From an archaeon (lineage in GTDB: Archaea; Iainarchaeota; Iainarchaeia; Iainarchaeales; Iainarchaeaceae), in contig JANLGZ010000071.1 of NCBI GenBank assembly GCA_024653905.1, forward strand, positions 1 through 17,022: 17,022 nucleotides of DNA, read 5' to 3'. The position numbers were made by a program, and so were the translations under genes. The notes under the pieces were generated by a model, which did not search any database, was not told where the DNA came from, and worked only from the letters and a program-made list of their open reading frames with translations. Positions within the stretch are counted from its first letter, which is position 1. Each line of letters begins with the position of its first letter. Positions 7,352 to 14,500 of the stretch are shown piece by piece.

Positions 7352-8149
7352 ATGTCTGAATTTTTAGAAGCATTCACAATAATTGTTCGCGAAGGTCTTG
7401 AAGCAATTCTTATTATAGCCGCAATCATTTCATATCTTATAATAGCAAAACACAAGGAGAAAGTGAAAACTGTTTATTGGGGCACGGGTCTTGCGGTATT
7501 GGCAAGTTTTGCAACTGCTTTTTTGATTGATAGAATTTTTTCCGCAACAGAAGCACAAACACAATTGCTTGAAGGAATTACAATGCTTCTTGCAGCAGGA
7601 ATAATGCTTTATGTAACTAATTGGTTTCTTGGAAAAATGCAGGCACAAAAATGGACTGCGTTCATTAAAGGAAAAGTCGATGACGCATTAACCAGCAAAA
7701 ATGCTTTTGCATTAGGAATTGTATCATTCTTTGCAGTTTACAGAGAAGGTTTTGAGACAGTTCTTTTTTTCAAAGCATTAACTGTTGGAACAGCAGATAT
7801 AACTGGAATAATTTCAGGGCTTGTTCTTGGTTTTGTGGTTTTAATAGTTTTATTTTATTTGATTGTGAAAATTGAGAAGAAATTACCAATTAATATTGTA
7901 TTTGGAATAACCAGCGCGATTTTATTTTTGCTTTCTTTAAAATTTGCAGGAAAAGGAATTCATGAATTTCAAGAAGCAGAAATTATAGGAGAAACTGCTT
8001 TTGCAATAGTTCCAAAAATCAAAGATTTGGGATTATACCCTACCTTTGAAACATTGGGAATTCAGACACTTATAATAGGAATTGGGATTGTGCTTGTATA
8101 CCTGCATTTTTATCAAAAATCAGGTATTTCTGAAAATCAGGCTAATTGA
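7352..8149 (+). CDS. FTR1-family iron permease
   Basis: 265 residues with about seven hydrophobic spans. Both family motifs are present: REGLE at 13-17 in the first span and REGFE at 131-135 in the fourth. These carry the Glu residues that bind iron during transport. A further acidic LLEG lies at 72-75. FTR1 proteins move ferric iron across the cytoplasmic membrane, often with an oxidase or periplasmic partner; no partner is seen here. The Shine-Dalgarno GGAG is correctly placed. An iron supply fits a cell with a [FeFe] hydrogenase, but that link is inference. Confidence 0.92.
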   Translation: MSEFLEAFTIIVREGLEAILIIAAIISYLIIAKHKEKVKTVYWGTGLAVLASFATAFLIDRIFSATEAQTQLLEGITMLLAAGIMLYVTNWFLGKMQAQKWTAFIKGKVDDALTSKNAFALGIVSFFAVYREGFETVLFFKALTVGTADITGIISGLVLGFVVLIVLFYLIVKIEKKLPINIVFGITSAILFLLSLKFAGKGIHEFQEAEIIGETAFAIVPKIKDLGLYPTFETLGIQTLIIGIGIVLVYLHFYQKSGISENQAN

Positions 8150-8150
8150 A

Positions 8151-8158
8151 TATAAAAC
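8151..8158 (+). promoter_or_regulatory. Possible TATA box of the kinase-deaminase gene
   Basis: TATAAAAC begins two bases after the iron permease stop codon and 37 nt before the ATG at 8188. It would place transcription start around 8178, giving a leader of about 10 nt that contains the G-rich GGGGTTGA. Confidence 0.45.
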
Positions 8159-8187
8159 CTTCCAAACACTCATTCTTGGGGTTGAAA

Positions 8188-9189
8188 ATGATTCTTATTG
8201 GACTTACGGGAAAATATTGCTCAGGAAAAAGCACTGTTTGTGATTATTTAAAGGGCAAGAGCTTTTACTACAAATCTTTATCAGATGTGCTTAGAGAAGT
8301 ATTGAAAAAAGAAGGAATTCCTGAAACACGAGAAAATCTTATTGCTAAAGGAAATGAATTGAGGGAAAAGCAGGGAAATGCAATTCTTTCAAAAATACTT
8401 ATTGATAATCTTGATAAGGATAAGAATTTTGTTATTGATTCACTAAGGAATCCTGATGAAATTAAGGCTTTTCAGGAATTGGGAACTTTTCACTTGTGGA
8501 ATATTGTAGCACCGGAAGAAAAAAGGTTTGAAAGGATTCTTGAAAGGAAAAGAGAAGGCGATCCTAAAACTATTGAGGAATTCACGTCACTTGAGGAGAA
8601 AGAGAGTAGTTCAGATAATGAAAGTGCACAACAATTGAACAAGTGTGCAGAAATGGCAGAACATACTATAGAAAACACTGGTTCTATGGCTGAATTGTTT
8701 GAAAAAGTTGATACTCTGTTGCTTCAAACCCCAATGGATTTCAAAAGACCAACATGGGATGAATATTTTATGAATATTGCAAAGGAAGTGGCAATGAGAA
8801 GCAATTGTGTAAAAAGAAAAGTTGCTGCAGTTATTGTTAAGGATAAGAGAATTATTTCCACTGGATATAATGGAACTCCAAGAGGAGTAAAGAATTGCAA
8901 CGAAGGAGGATGCGCTAGGTGCAATTCTTTTTCCAAAGGCGGAACAAAACTCGATGAATGTTTATGTTCACATGCAGAAGAGAATGCGATTGTGCAATCA
9001 GCTTATCATGGAACTGCACTTAATGGTGCAATTATTTACACAACTTTCAGCCCGTGTTTAACATGTTCAAAAATGATTATAAATTCCGGAATCAAAAAAG
9101 TTATTTACAATGCAGAATATCCTTTGGGGGAAGCTGCACTTGAAATGCTAAAAGAAGCTGGAATTGAATTGAAAAAAATCGAATTTTAA
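8188..9189 (+). CDS. Fusion of P-loop kinase-like domain and dCMP deaminase
   Basis: 333 residues from ATG 8188. A TTG at 8146 would add 14 residues but overlaps the previous stop, and the ATG gives the natural MILIGLTG start. Residues 1-180 resemble dephospho-CoA kinase/adenylate-kinase-like P-loop enzymes, with intact Walker A GKYCSGKST (8-16) and an RNPDE strand-end motif. Residues 185-333 are a zinc deoxycytidylate deaminase, with HAEE (H262, E264) and PCLTC (C290, C293) supplying the zinc ligands and catalytic Glu. An extra GGCARCNSF...CLCSH cluster is typical of dCMP deaminases. The deaminase converts dCMP to dUMP for dTMP synthesis. The kinase domain could phosphorylate a nucleotide or only sense one. 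From memory, fungal dCMP deaminase Dcd1 has a degenerate version of this N-terminal domain. Confidence 0.88.
   Translation: MILIGLTGKYCSGKSTVCDYLKGKSFYYKSLSDVLREVLKKEGIPETRENLIAKGNELREKQGNAILSKILIDNLDKDKNFVIDSLRNPDEIKAFQELGTFHLWNIVAPEEKRFERILERKREGDPKTIEEFTSLEEKESSSDNESAQQLNKCAEMAEHTIENTGSMAELFEKVDTLLLQTPMDFKRPTWDEYFMNIAKEVAMRSNCVKRKVAAVIVKDKRIISTGYNGTPRGVKNCNEGGCARCNSFSKGGTKLDECLCSHAEENAIVQSAYHGTALNGAIIYTTFSPCLTCSKMIINSGIKKVIYNAEYPLGEAALEMLKEAGIELKKIEF
9166..9185. repeat. Left copy of a perfect 20-nt direct repeat flanking element A
   Basis: GAATTGAAAAAAATCGAATT is the 3' end of the deaminase gene (codons for ELKKIEF). It is repeated exactly at 9251-9270, on the other side of the two-hairpin element. 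Confidence 0.9.
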
Positions 9190-9198
9190 TTTTACTAG

Positions 9199-9251
9199 GC
9201 TTATCTCCCTGCAAGGGAGATAACCGTCGTTGCCCACAGCCGAAACTGTGG
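9199..9251. repeat. Two-hairpin dispersed element, copy A
   Basis: Hairpin 1 is TTATCTCCC-TGCAA-GGGAGATAA (9201-9223, 9 bp). The linker ACCGTCGTTGC follows, and then hairpin 2, CCACAG-CCGAAA-CTGTGG (9234-9251, 6 bp). It shares GGCTTATCTC and GAGATAACCGTCG exactly with copy C and hairpin 2 with copy B. It lies between convergent genes and could also act as a terminator, but the same element elsewhere sits in front of genes. Confidence 0.8.
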
Positions 9252-9270
9252 AATTGAAAAAAATCGAATT
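9251..9270. repeat. Right copy of the 20-nt direct repeat flanking element A
   Basis: Identical to 9166-9185. Its first G is shared with hairpin 2. On the minus strand it gives a T7 run (9257-9263) just downstream of the HAD gene stop, so it may also serve as that gene's T-rich terminator. Confidence 0.85.
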
Positions 9271-9287
9271 CTGATTTATTCATTTAC

Positions 9288-10184
9288 TTATTCAAGCTCA
9301 GGCCCTAAAATAATAGATTCCAAATTAGTTTGTAAATATTTTTCAGGAAAAATATAATCAGCTAATTTTAATCTTTGAGAAACTTTTTGCGGAGTAGTTG
9401 ATTTTGTGGGTTGGATTAAAACAGTTACAAACATTTTTGCTAAATCAATATCAGAATAACTGTCAGTAATAAGAATTGATTTTTGTAAATCTAATTTTTT
9501 GCCCTGTTCTTCTAAAGCATTACGAATTGCTGTGAGCTTTGATTTAACAGGGATTTTTTCATATTCAGTGTCTTTTGTACCTACCATACTTTTAACGCCT
9601 GTGATTTTCCCATTTTCATCATACTCAAGCTGTGTGCCCACAAGTATATCAAAAGAAAAATCGAATTTTTTCTCCAAATATTTATTCAAAAGCTCCCCAA
9701 ATTCCCTTGATGAAAGAGTCGCCAATATAAGAGTTTTTCCTGCTTTTTTCATTTTTTTAAGCGATCTTATTAAAGGTTTTCTTAATCCTGGTTTTAGTTT
9801 TTCAAGAACTTTTGGAAAATCCTTCTTGTGAATGTTCTTTTCCATTAAAAGCTTATTACCCTCAACAATAGCCTGTTCAACATTATAGGTTCCTGAAGCT
9901 ATTTTCGAAAGAATAGAGTCATAAAGTTCCTCGCCCTTAACAATGCCATTTTCAGATTCAGGATAAAAAACTTTTAATGCTTCTAAATTAGCATCGCTTT
10001 TGTAAAGAGTGCCATCCATATCAACAACAATAGTATCAAACTCTGTTGCTTTAAAGCGCCTTAGCGCCTGTCTTCTGAGTTTGAACTGCAGAGAATTTTT
10101 TACAACAATTCCAAGGAGTTTTGCAGAGGCTAGTTTTGCCTTAATTGTTTTTACTTTTGGAACGCTTACTTTTGGCAAATTCAT
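9288..10184 (-). CDS. HAD-superfamily phosphatase
   Basis: 298 residues. After a basic N-terminus of about 45 residues comes the HAD core. Motif I is VVDMDGTLY (nucleophile D55, acid/base D57). A helical cap of the phosphoserine-phosphatase type follows, then motif II in LILATLSS (about 153-158). A conserved basic residue is expected near the KIPVKSK stretch. Motif IV is TDSYSDIDL (D241, D245). It should hydrolyse a small phosphomonoester; the substrate cannot be read from sequence. It is transcribed toward element A and divergently from the geranylgeranyl reductase gene. The leader includes ATTTTAAAG on the plus strand (TATA read on the minus strand) at 10215-10223. Confidence 0.85.
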   Translation of the reverse strand: MNLPKVSVPKVKTIKAKLASAKLLGIVVKNSLQFKLRRQALRRFKATEFDTIVVDMDGTLYKSDANLEALKVFYPESENGIVKGEELYDSILSKIASGTYNVEQAIVEGNKLLMEKNIHKKDFPKVLEKLKPGLRKPLIRSLKKMKKAGKTLILATLSSREFGELLNKYLEKKFDFSFDILVGTQLEYDENGKITGVKSMVGTKDTEYEKIPVKSKLTAIRNALEEQGKKLDLQKSILITDSYSDIDLAKMFVTVLIQPTKSTTPQKVSQRLKLADYIFPEKYLQTNLESIILGPELE

Positions 10185-10214
10185 ATTAACACTTATACAT
10201 TATCAGCTTTCAGG

Positions 10215-10223
10215 ATTTTAAAG
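10215..10223 (-). promoter_or_regulatory. Probable TATA box of the HAD phosphatase gene
   Basis: Read on the minus strand this is CTTTAAAAT, centred about 34 nt before the ATG at 10184, giving a short or absent leader. Confidence 0.5.
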
Positions 10224-10253
10224 CATACAGGCAGTTCATTAACGTTCACTATG

Positions 10254-10261
10254 ATTTATAA
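10254..10261 (+). promoter_or_regulatory. Probable TATA box of the lipid gene pair
   Basis: TTTATAAG precedes the GTG at 10285 by 24-31 nt and the ATG at 10294 by 33-40 nt. It could serve a leaderless GTG start or an ATG with a GAGTGA Shine-Dalgarno-like sequence. Confidence 0.6.
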
Positions 10262-10293
10262 GTATTAATTTCTACTCTATTAGAGTGACAAAA

Positions 10294-11463
10294 ATGGATT
10301 TGTATGATGTTATAATAATCGGAGCAGGGCCTGCAGGAGGGTCAGCGGCAATACACTGTGCAAGAAATGGTTTGAAAACTCTGGTACTTGAGGAACATGA
10401 AATTATAGGAGAGCCAGTACATTGCGGAGAATGTCTGAGCAAATATGCAGTTGAAAACACAGGTATTAAGCCTCCGGAATCGGTTATTTCTGAACACGTG
10501 AAAGGTGTAAGGGTTATTTTTCCGGACGGAACAAATTCTGTTCTGAATGAAGAGGGGTATGTTCTTGAAAAAGAAAAATTCGAACAATGGTTAAGCGAAG
10601 AAGCAAAAAAGAAAGGGGCAGAAATAAAACTTGGAACAAGATTACAAAAAATGGAAAGGAAAAATGATTTATGGGAAGTGGAAACAAGTAAAGGAAATTT
10701 TTACTCAAAAATTATTATTGATGCATCAGGAGTTGCTTCAATTACATCAAGGTTGTTGAAATTAAATGCAAGGTTTGAAGCAGTAACAGGAATTCAGTAT
10801 GAACTGAAGGATATTCCAAGAGACGGATATTTAGATTTTTATATCTGGCCGAAATTAGCACCAGAAGGTTACTTATGGATGATTCCAAAAAGCGGAACCC
10901 GTGCCAATGTTGGTTTGGTTACAACTGAAAGAAACAAGGCAAGAGAATACAATGAAGAATTTGTTAAGAAAATGAAATGGGATAAAAAAGTTAATCTGAA
11001 AACTTTCGGAGGCTTGATTCCTGCTTCTGGCCCTGTGAAAAATACTTACTCTGAAGGATTAATGATTATTGGTGATGCTGCTGGTTTTACAAGCCCATTA
11101 TTTGAGGGGGGTTCTCATTTAGGTTTGAAAAGCGGTCAGATGTCTGCAAAAGTTGCAAAGGAAGCAGTTGACAAAAATGATTTTTCAAAAGAAATGTTTT
11201 CAAAATACCAAAAAATGTGGAAAACTGAATTTCCTGATTATGACAAACTTGTGAAAGGGAAAAAAGCGATTTATGGTTTTACTAATGAGGAACTTAATAT
11301 TATTGCAAAGGAATTTCCAAGAGATTTTGATAAATTTGATTCAATCGCAAAAATAAAATTCGGTTTAAGAGTAATGATGAAAAAACCCATTATTATAACT
11401 AAAAACTTTTTGCCAGCAATGAACGCATTCGCATACTCTCAGGCTAAATCCTATGGATGGTAG
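10294..11463 (+). CDS. Geranylgeranyl reductase family flavoprotein
   Basis: 389 residues from ATG 10294; a GTG at 10285 adds MTK and is an alternative leaderless start. The N-terminus is a Rossmann FAD-binding fold, YDVIIIGAGPAGGSAA. The middle has the ECLS segment and a YLWMIPK substrate-side strand. The second FAD motif, IGDAAGFTSPLFEGG, lies at about 258-273. Archaeal members saturate geranylgeranyl chains of membrane lipids, or other polyprenyl chains. Its stop codon overlaps an upstream possible start of the cis-prenyltransferase gene, so reduction of a polyprenol made by that enzyme is plausible. Confidence 0.92.
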   Translation: MDLYDVIIIGAGPAGGSAAIHCARNGLKTLVLEEHEIIGEPVHCGECLSKYAVENTGIKPPESVISEHVKGVRVIFPDGTNSVLNEEGYVLEKEKFEQWLSEEAKKKGAEIKLGTRLQKMERKNDLWEVETSKGNFYSKIIIDASGVASITSRLLKLNARFEAVTGIQYELKDIPRDGYLDFYIWPKLAPEGYLWMIPKSGTRANVGLVTTERNKAREYNEEFVKKMKWDKKVNLKTFGGLIPASGPVKNTYSEGLMIIGDAAGFTSPLFEGGSHLGLKSGQMSAKVAKEAVDKNDFSKEMFSKYQKMWKTEFPDYDKLVKGKKAIYGFTNEELNIIAKEFPRDFDKFDSIAKIKFGLRVMMKKPIIITKNFLPAMNAFAYSQAKSYGW

Positions 11464-11498
11464 TTTTCTTTTTAATAGGTATATTCGCTAATATTAGA

Positions 11499-12206
11499 AT
11501 GAATGATTTAGGTTATCATGTCGGGGTTATTCCTGACGGCAACAGGCGATGGGCTAATCATAATGGTTTAAACCCAAGCGAAGGCCACAAAAAAGGCGCT
11601 AAATCAATGGAACTGTTTGTAAAATGGGCGGTTAAAAACCCTAAAATAAATGAAATAAGTGTTTATGGTTTGAGTGAAGAAAATTTTAAAAGAAACCCGA
11701 AAGAACTTTCAAATTTATATGAAATTTATTATAAAGGATTAAGCGATTTGGTTGGATCAAAAGAAATTCATGATAATAAAGTAAATGTTAATTTTATTTC
11801 AACTAATACAGGAAATGTTCCAGGGAACATTGTTGATGTTTGTAAAGAACTAAAAAGCGAAACAAAATATTACGGAAGCAAAATACTGAACATTTTAATC
11901 GGTTACACTGGACAATCAGAAATTTTAAGATCAGTAAGCAGCCCGATGAACAGAGTAAAGAATCTTTTTTTTGGTTTAACTGAAAAAGATATTTCAAAAC
12001 ATTTAGGTGTGAAAAATGAATGCGATTTTGTGATAAGAACAGGAGAAGAAGAAGCAAGGCGAGAAGCAAAAAGCGGATTTTTGTTATGGCAAAGCACTTA
12101 TTCAGAGTATTATCATATTCCTAAATACTGGCCGGAAGTTCAGGAAAAAGATTTCGACACCGCATGGGAATACTTTATAGAATCAAGAAGATTGAAGGGG
12201 AAATAA
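11499..12206 (+). CDS. uppS: cis-Prenyltransferase (undecaprenyl/polyprenyl diphosphate synthase)
   Basis: 236 residues from ATG 11499. An ATG at 11457 overlaps the preceding gene and would add 14 hydrophobic residues absent from most relatives. Region I is HVGVIPDGNRRWA, with the catalytic Asp at residue 13. Region III is EISVYGLSEENFKR. Region V is FVIRTGEEEARREAKSGFLLWQSTYSEYY followed by KYWPE. The usual RTGGExRLSNFLLWQ is expanded and lacks one Gly, but the Arg, Glu and aromatic positions are kept. It condenses isopentenyl diphosphate units in cis to make the polyprenol carrier for glycan synthesis, in line with the glycosylatable surface proteins here. Confidence 0.92.
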   Translation: MNDLGYHVGVIPDGNRRWANHNGLNPSEGHKKGAKSMELFVKWAVKNPKINEISVYGLSEENFKRNPKELSNLYEIYYKGLSDLVGSKEIHDNKVNVNFISTNTGNVPGNIVDVCKELKSETKYYGSKILNILIGYTGQSEILRSVSSPMNRVKNLFFGLTEKDISKHLGVKNECDFVIRTGEEEARREAKSGFLLWQSTYSEYYHIPKYWPEVQEKDFDTAWEYFIESRRLKGK

Positions 12207-12240
12207 AACCCAAAAAAGTTTGAACAAAAACTTAATGGCT

Positions 12241-12876
12241 CTACTTCAATACTTTTCCAGTTTCAAGATACCACAAATACAAATCCAATTTTGCATGATT
12301 CAGGTTTGCTTTTTTTGCAAAAGAATCTAACTTACATTCTATTTCTAAATAATTTTTTTTATTCATTGTGTTTGGCTTTTCAGAAATAATTAAATTTTCA
12401 GCAAGAATGTTTACAACATGTTTATCCAAAATTGCCACATTAGTGCTCCCTGTGTTCCTGAGAAAATGCGAAGCTTCCTTGAAGCCGAAACCTTTTACAT
12501 TTTCAGATAAATAGTCCCTTGCAATTCTTTCATTTTCAAATTCTTTTAATTTCTCTTTTAAACCAAAATGCTTTCTGTTTTTTACAATAAAATCTGCCCT
12601 TCGATTGTAAAACCTGCACCCTGAACTTTTCAATTTTTCAACAAGTTTTTTTTCTGGAAGCTTATAAAAACCATCAAAGCCAACCGCTTTTTGCACACGG
12701 GAACCCATTTCACTTGAAGTATTAGCGGTAAGAATACAGAAACACAATTCCGAAAACCAATCCTCTTCACTTTTATTTTTAAATTCCTGAAACTCAGAAT
12801 AACGGGAATTAACTTTCTCGCCAACCGCGTTATTTTTCAGCAAAGTGATTTCAGAAAGTAATTTTTTCTGATTCAT
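12241..12876 (-). CDS. ogg: N-glycosylase/DNA lyase, Ogg2 type
   Basis: 211 residues from ATG 12876; a TTG at 12885 that overlaps the ribH stop (TTGA) is an alternative. It is an archaeal Ogg2-family helix-hairpin-helix enzyme. The HhH segment is VKGFGFKEASHFLRN with the catalytic Lys. The assisting Asp lies in VAILDKHV. The small all-helical domain of about 210 residues fits this family rather than Ogg1. It excises 8-oxoguanine and nicks the abasic site. It is the last gene of the riboflavin operon, reached by translational coupling from ribH. Confidence 0.9.
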   Translation of the reverse strand: MNQKKLLSEITLLKNNAVGEKVNSRYSEFQEFKNKSEEDWFSELCFCILTANTSSEMGSRVQKAVGFDGFYKLPEKKLVEKLKSSGCRFYNRRADFIVKNRKHFGLKEKLKEFENERIARDYLSENVKGFGFKEASHFLRNTGSTNVAILDKHVVNILAENLIISEKPNTMNKKNYLEIECKLDSFAKKANLNHAKLDLYLWYLETGKVLK

Positions 12877-12881
12877 AAAAA

Positions 12882-13283
12882 TCAAAGCATTCTTGCAACT
12901 GCTTCAACAGCCCTTACAGAAAATTCTTTAGCCCTTGCTTTAGCCTGTTCCAAAGTCATTCTTGGACCTGAAATACCATAACCTACAGGTTTGTCATATT
13001 TCAGGGAAAGCTCGGTTATTTTTTGAGCAGAGGTGAAAGCAACTATTTCATCGTGAGAAGTCTCACCCTGAACAACCGCCCCCAAAACCACTGCACCATT
13101 AATCAATGGATTTGCAAGCATTCTTTGCAAAGGCAAAGGAATATCATAGGCTCCAGTCACCCTTTTTACCTCAAGAACTTCCAAACCAAGCTCTTGGCTG
13201 GTTTTTTTTGCTTCGCTGAGCATTTCTTCCGCTATTTCTTTGTGAAAATCTGACAAAACTATACCTATTGTAGCTGTTTTCAT
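12882..13283 (-). CDS. ribH: 6,7-Dimethyl-8-ribityllumazine synthase
   Basis: 133 residues, usual length for an archaeal lumazine synthase. Visible signatures are TGAYDIPLPLQR, GAVVLGAVVQGETSHDEIV (with the catalytic His) and GPRMT near the C-terminus. It joins ribitylaminouracil with dihydroxybutanone phosphate to make lumazine, the penultimate step to riboflavin. The start ATG overlaps the ribC stop by 4 nt (13280-13283), with a GGTGAT Shine-Dalgarno inside ribC. Confidence 0.95.
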   Translation of the reverse strand: MKTATIGIVLSDFHKEIAEEMLSEAKKTSQELGLEVLEVKRVTGAYDIPLPLQRMLANPLINGAVVLGAVVQGETSHDEIVAFTSAQKITELSLKYDKPVGYGISGPRMTLEQAKARAKEFSVRAVEAVARML

Positions 13284-13759
13284 AACATCACCTGTTCGGC
13301 ATTTTCTCTTCCCTGCCTTTCACCAGAACCAGCCCGCTTTTCTAATTCCTCTGGCTTGAAAATCATCCAGAGTAAATTCAATGCATGCTTAGAAGCCCTG
13401 TTATGCATTACTTCTGCAAGGTCTTTGTCATCTTTGCCTTCATCCTCATGCACAAAAACTTCCAAAACTGTTTTGCGGGTCATTAATTGCACTTCCTGAA
13501 TTCCAAGAGAAGCTTCATGACTGCATGTTTTGTCAACTTTAGCAGAACCGGGCATTCCAAAAACAATTCCTGCCTGACAACCCTGTTCAAGCAACTGCGA
13601 TAAAGCAACAGGAATATCCTTTACTCCAGGAACTGTTTTCCGCATTATTTCAATTTCCCAATTGTTTTTCTTTGCATTTTTTTCCATTGTTTCAATGCAA
13701 ACTTTACCCATATCTCCACGCGCGAACATAGTGTCTATAATCGCTATTTTAGTTTTCAT
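13280..13759 (-). CDS. ribC: Riboflavin synthase, archaeal type
   Basis: 159 residues of the archaeal RibC family, which is a paralog of lumazine synthase and unrelated to bacterial RibE. Signatures: IAIIDTMFARGDMG, VPGVKDIPVALSQLL, GMPGSAKVDKTCSHEASLG, VFVHEDEGKDDKDL, and the C-terminal RAGSGERQGRENAE. It dismutates two lumazines to riboflavin and the pyrimidine precursor. The Shine-Dalgarno GAGGTGA is 4 nt before the ATG. The upstream 73 nt hold element B, which separates it from rbkR. Confidence 0.95.
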   Translation of the reverse strand: MKTKIAIIDTMFARGDMGKVCIETMEKNAKKNNWEIEIMRKTVPGVKDIPVALSQLLEQGCQAGIVFGMPGSAKVDKTCSHEASLGIQEVQLMTRKTVLEVFVHEDEGKDDKDLAEVMHNRASKHALNLLWMIFKPEELEKRAGSGERQGRENAEQVML

Positions 13760-13836
13760 GTTTTCACCTCATATTTAGGTCCAATCGCAGATTGGACGGC
13801 CGTATGCGCACCCCACAGCCGCAACTGTGGATTCAT
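13756..13836 (-). CDS. Possible 26-codon ORF spanning element B
   Basis: An ORF starting MNPQLRLWGA begins at an ATG that overlaps the rbkR stop (ATGA). It has a good Shine-Dalgarno, GAGG, 7 nt before it, and it ends at a TGA that overlaps the ribC ATG (ATGA again). It reads through both hairpins of element B. It may be a coupling or leader peptide, or a by-product of an insertion that duplicated the initiation region. The peptide resembles nothing I recognise. Confidence 0.3.
   Translation of the reverse strand: MNPQLRLWGAHTAVQSAIGPKYEVKT
13778..13830. repeat. Two-hairpin dispersed element, copy B
   Basis: Hairpin 1 is GTCCAATC-GCA-GATTGGAC (13779-13797, 8 bp). The linker GGCCGTATGCGCACC is followed by hairpin 2, CCACAG-CCGCAA-CTGTGG (13813-13830), matching copy A except for one loop base. 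Hairpin 1 differs in stem sequence but keeps the GCA apex, so the stem is covarying. It lies in the rbkR-ribC gap of the riboflavin operon, flanked by an imperfect direct repeat (13762-13777 and 13836-13855). Confidence 0.7.
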
Positions 13837-14480
13837 TTCAATTCCTCTAAAATTACCTGTGCACCTGTTTTTAGGTTAAGTTTTTTTCTTAAGTTTATAG
13901 GCGCAACTATTTCTATAATATTTGCAGGATGATTGGTTCTATGCGGAAGAATTGCCAAGGCACCAATATTGTTTGCTTTGCATTTCCACACATCAATACC
14001 GCCAAAAGTTCTTTCCTTTGTTGTGAAACCATTTATTACGACAGGTTTTGCCGCAGTGAATCTTGTTCTTTCTGCAGGCTCAACCTCAAGATTTAATGTT
14101 CCACAGAAAATTTCTTTTCCCAATAATTTCTCAAATACTTTTTTGTACTGCAGACGGCAGACATAATATGCCCCCTGCCCTAAACCATCAACAATTTTTC
14201 CTTTAAGTGAATTGCTTTTTTTTGAAAAAAGCTCTTTAAGTTCTAAGTAAAATGATTCTAATTCTTTTCTTCCTTCTTCTGTGAATGCGACTTCTATTCC
14301 CGCATTGGAAACCTTCCTTGTTATTAGTCCGTCTTTTTCAAGTTCTCTGAGTTTTCTGGAAATAGATTGCTGTGAAAAACCAGTAATTTCTGCAAGCGAA
14401 GATGTTGAAACAAACGCGGTCTGGTATAAATTTGTTTTTTTCGCGAGCAATAAAGCCAGGGCAAAATTTTCTTCTTTCAT
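13833..14480 (-). CDS. rbkR: Bifunctional riboflavin regulator / CTP-dependent riboflavin kinase
   Basis: 215 residues. Residues 1-85 are a winged helix-turn-helix of MarR/TrmB type, TSSLAEITGFSQQSISRKLRELEKDGLITR with a beta wing. Residues 95-215 are the archaeal CTP-dependent riboflavin kinase, with GLGQGAYYV (99-107), GTLNLEV (127-133), and RTNHPANIIEIVAPINLRKKLNLKTGAQV (171-199) containing the conserved His/Glu and nucleotide-site segment. The RbkR family makes FMN from riboflavin and CTP and represses or activates riboflavin genes as a DNA-binding protein. It heads an operon with ribC, ribH and ogg. A palindrome over its promoter is a likely operator. Confidence 0.92.
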   Translation of the reverse strand: MKEENFALALLLAKKTNLYQTAFVSTSSLAEITGFSQQSISRKLRELEKDGLITRKVSNAGIEVAFTEEGRKELESFYLELKELFSKKSNSLKGKIVDGLGQGAYYVCRLQYKKVFEKLLGKEIFCGTLNLEVEPAERTRFTAAKPVVINGFTTKERTFGGIDVWKCKANNIGALAILPHRTNHPANIIEIVAPINLRKKLNLKTGAQVILEELK

Positions 14481-14500
14481 ACTAAAATTTTATAAGAATT

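Noticed and set aside
8146..8187. TTG start for the kinase-deaminase protein at 8146
   Set aside because: It overlaps the previous stop and adds 14 residues before the natural P-loop start; the ATG at 8188 follows a G-rich leader.
11457..11498. ATG at 11457 as start of the cis-prenyltransferase
   Set aside because: It would add a hydrophobic 14-residue extension absent from most relatives; ATG 11499 begins at the expected distance from the catalytic DGNRRW.
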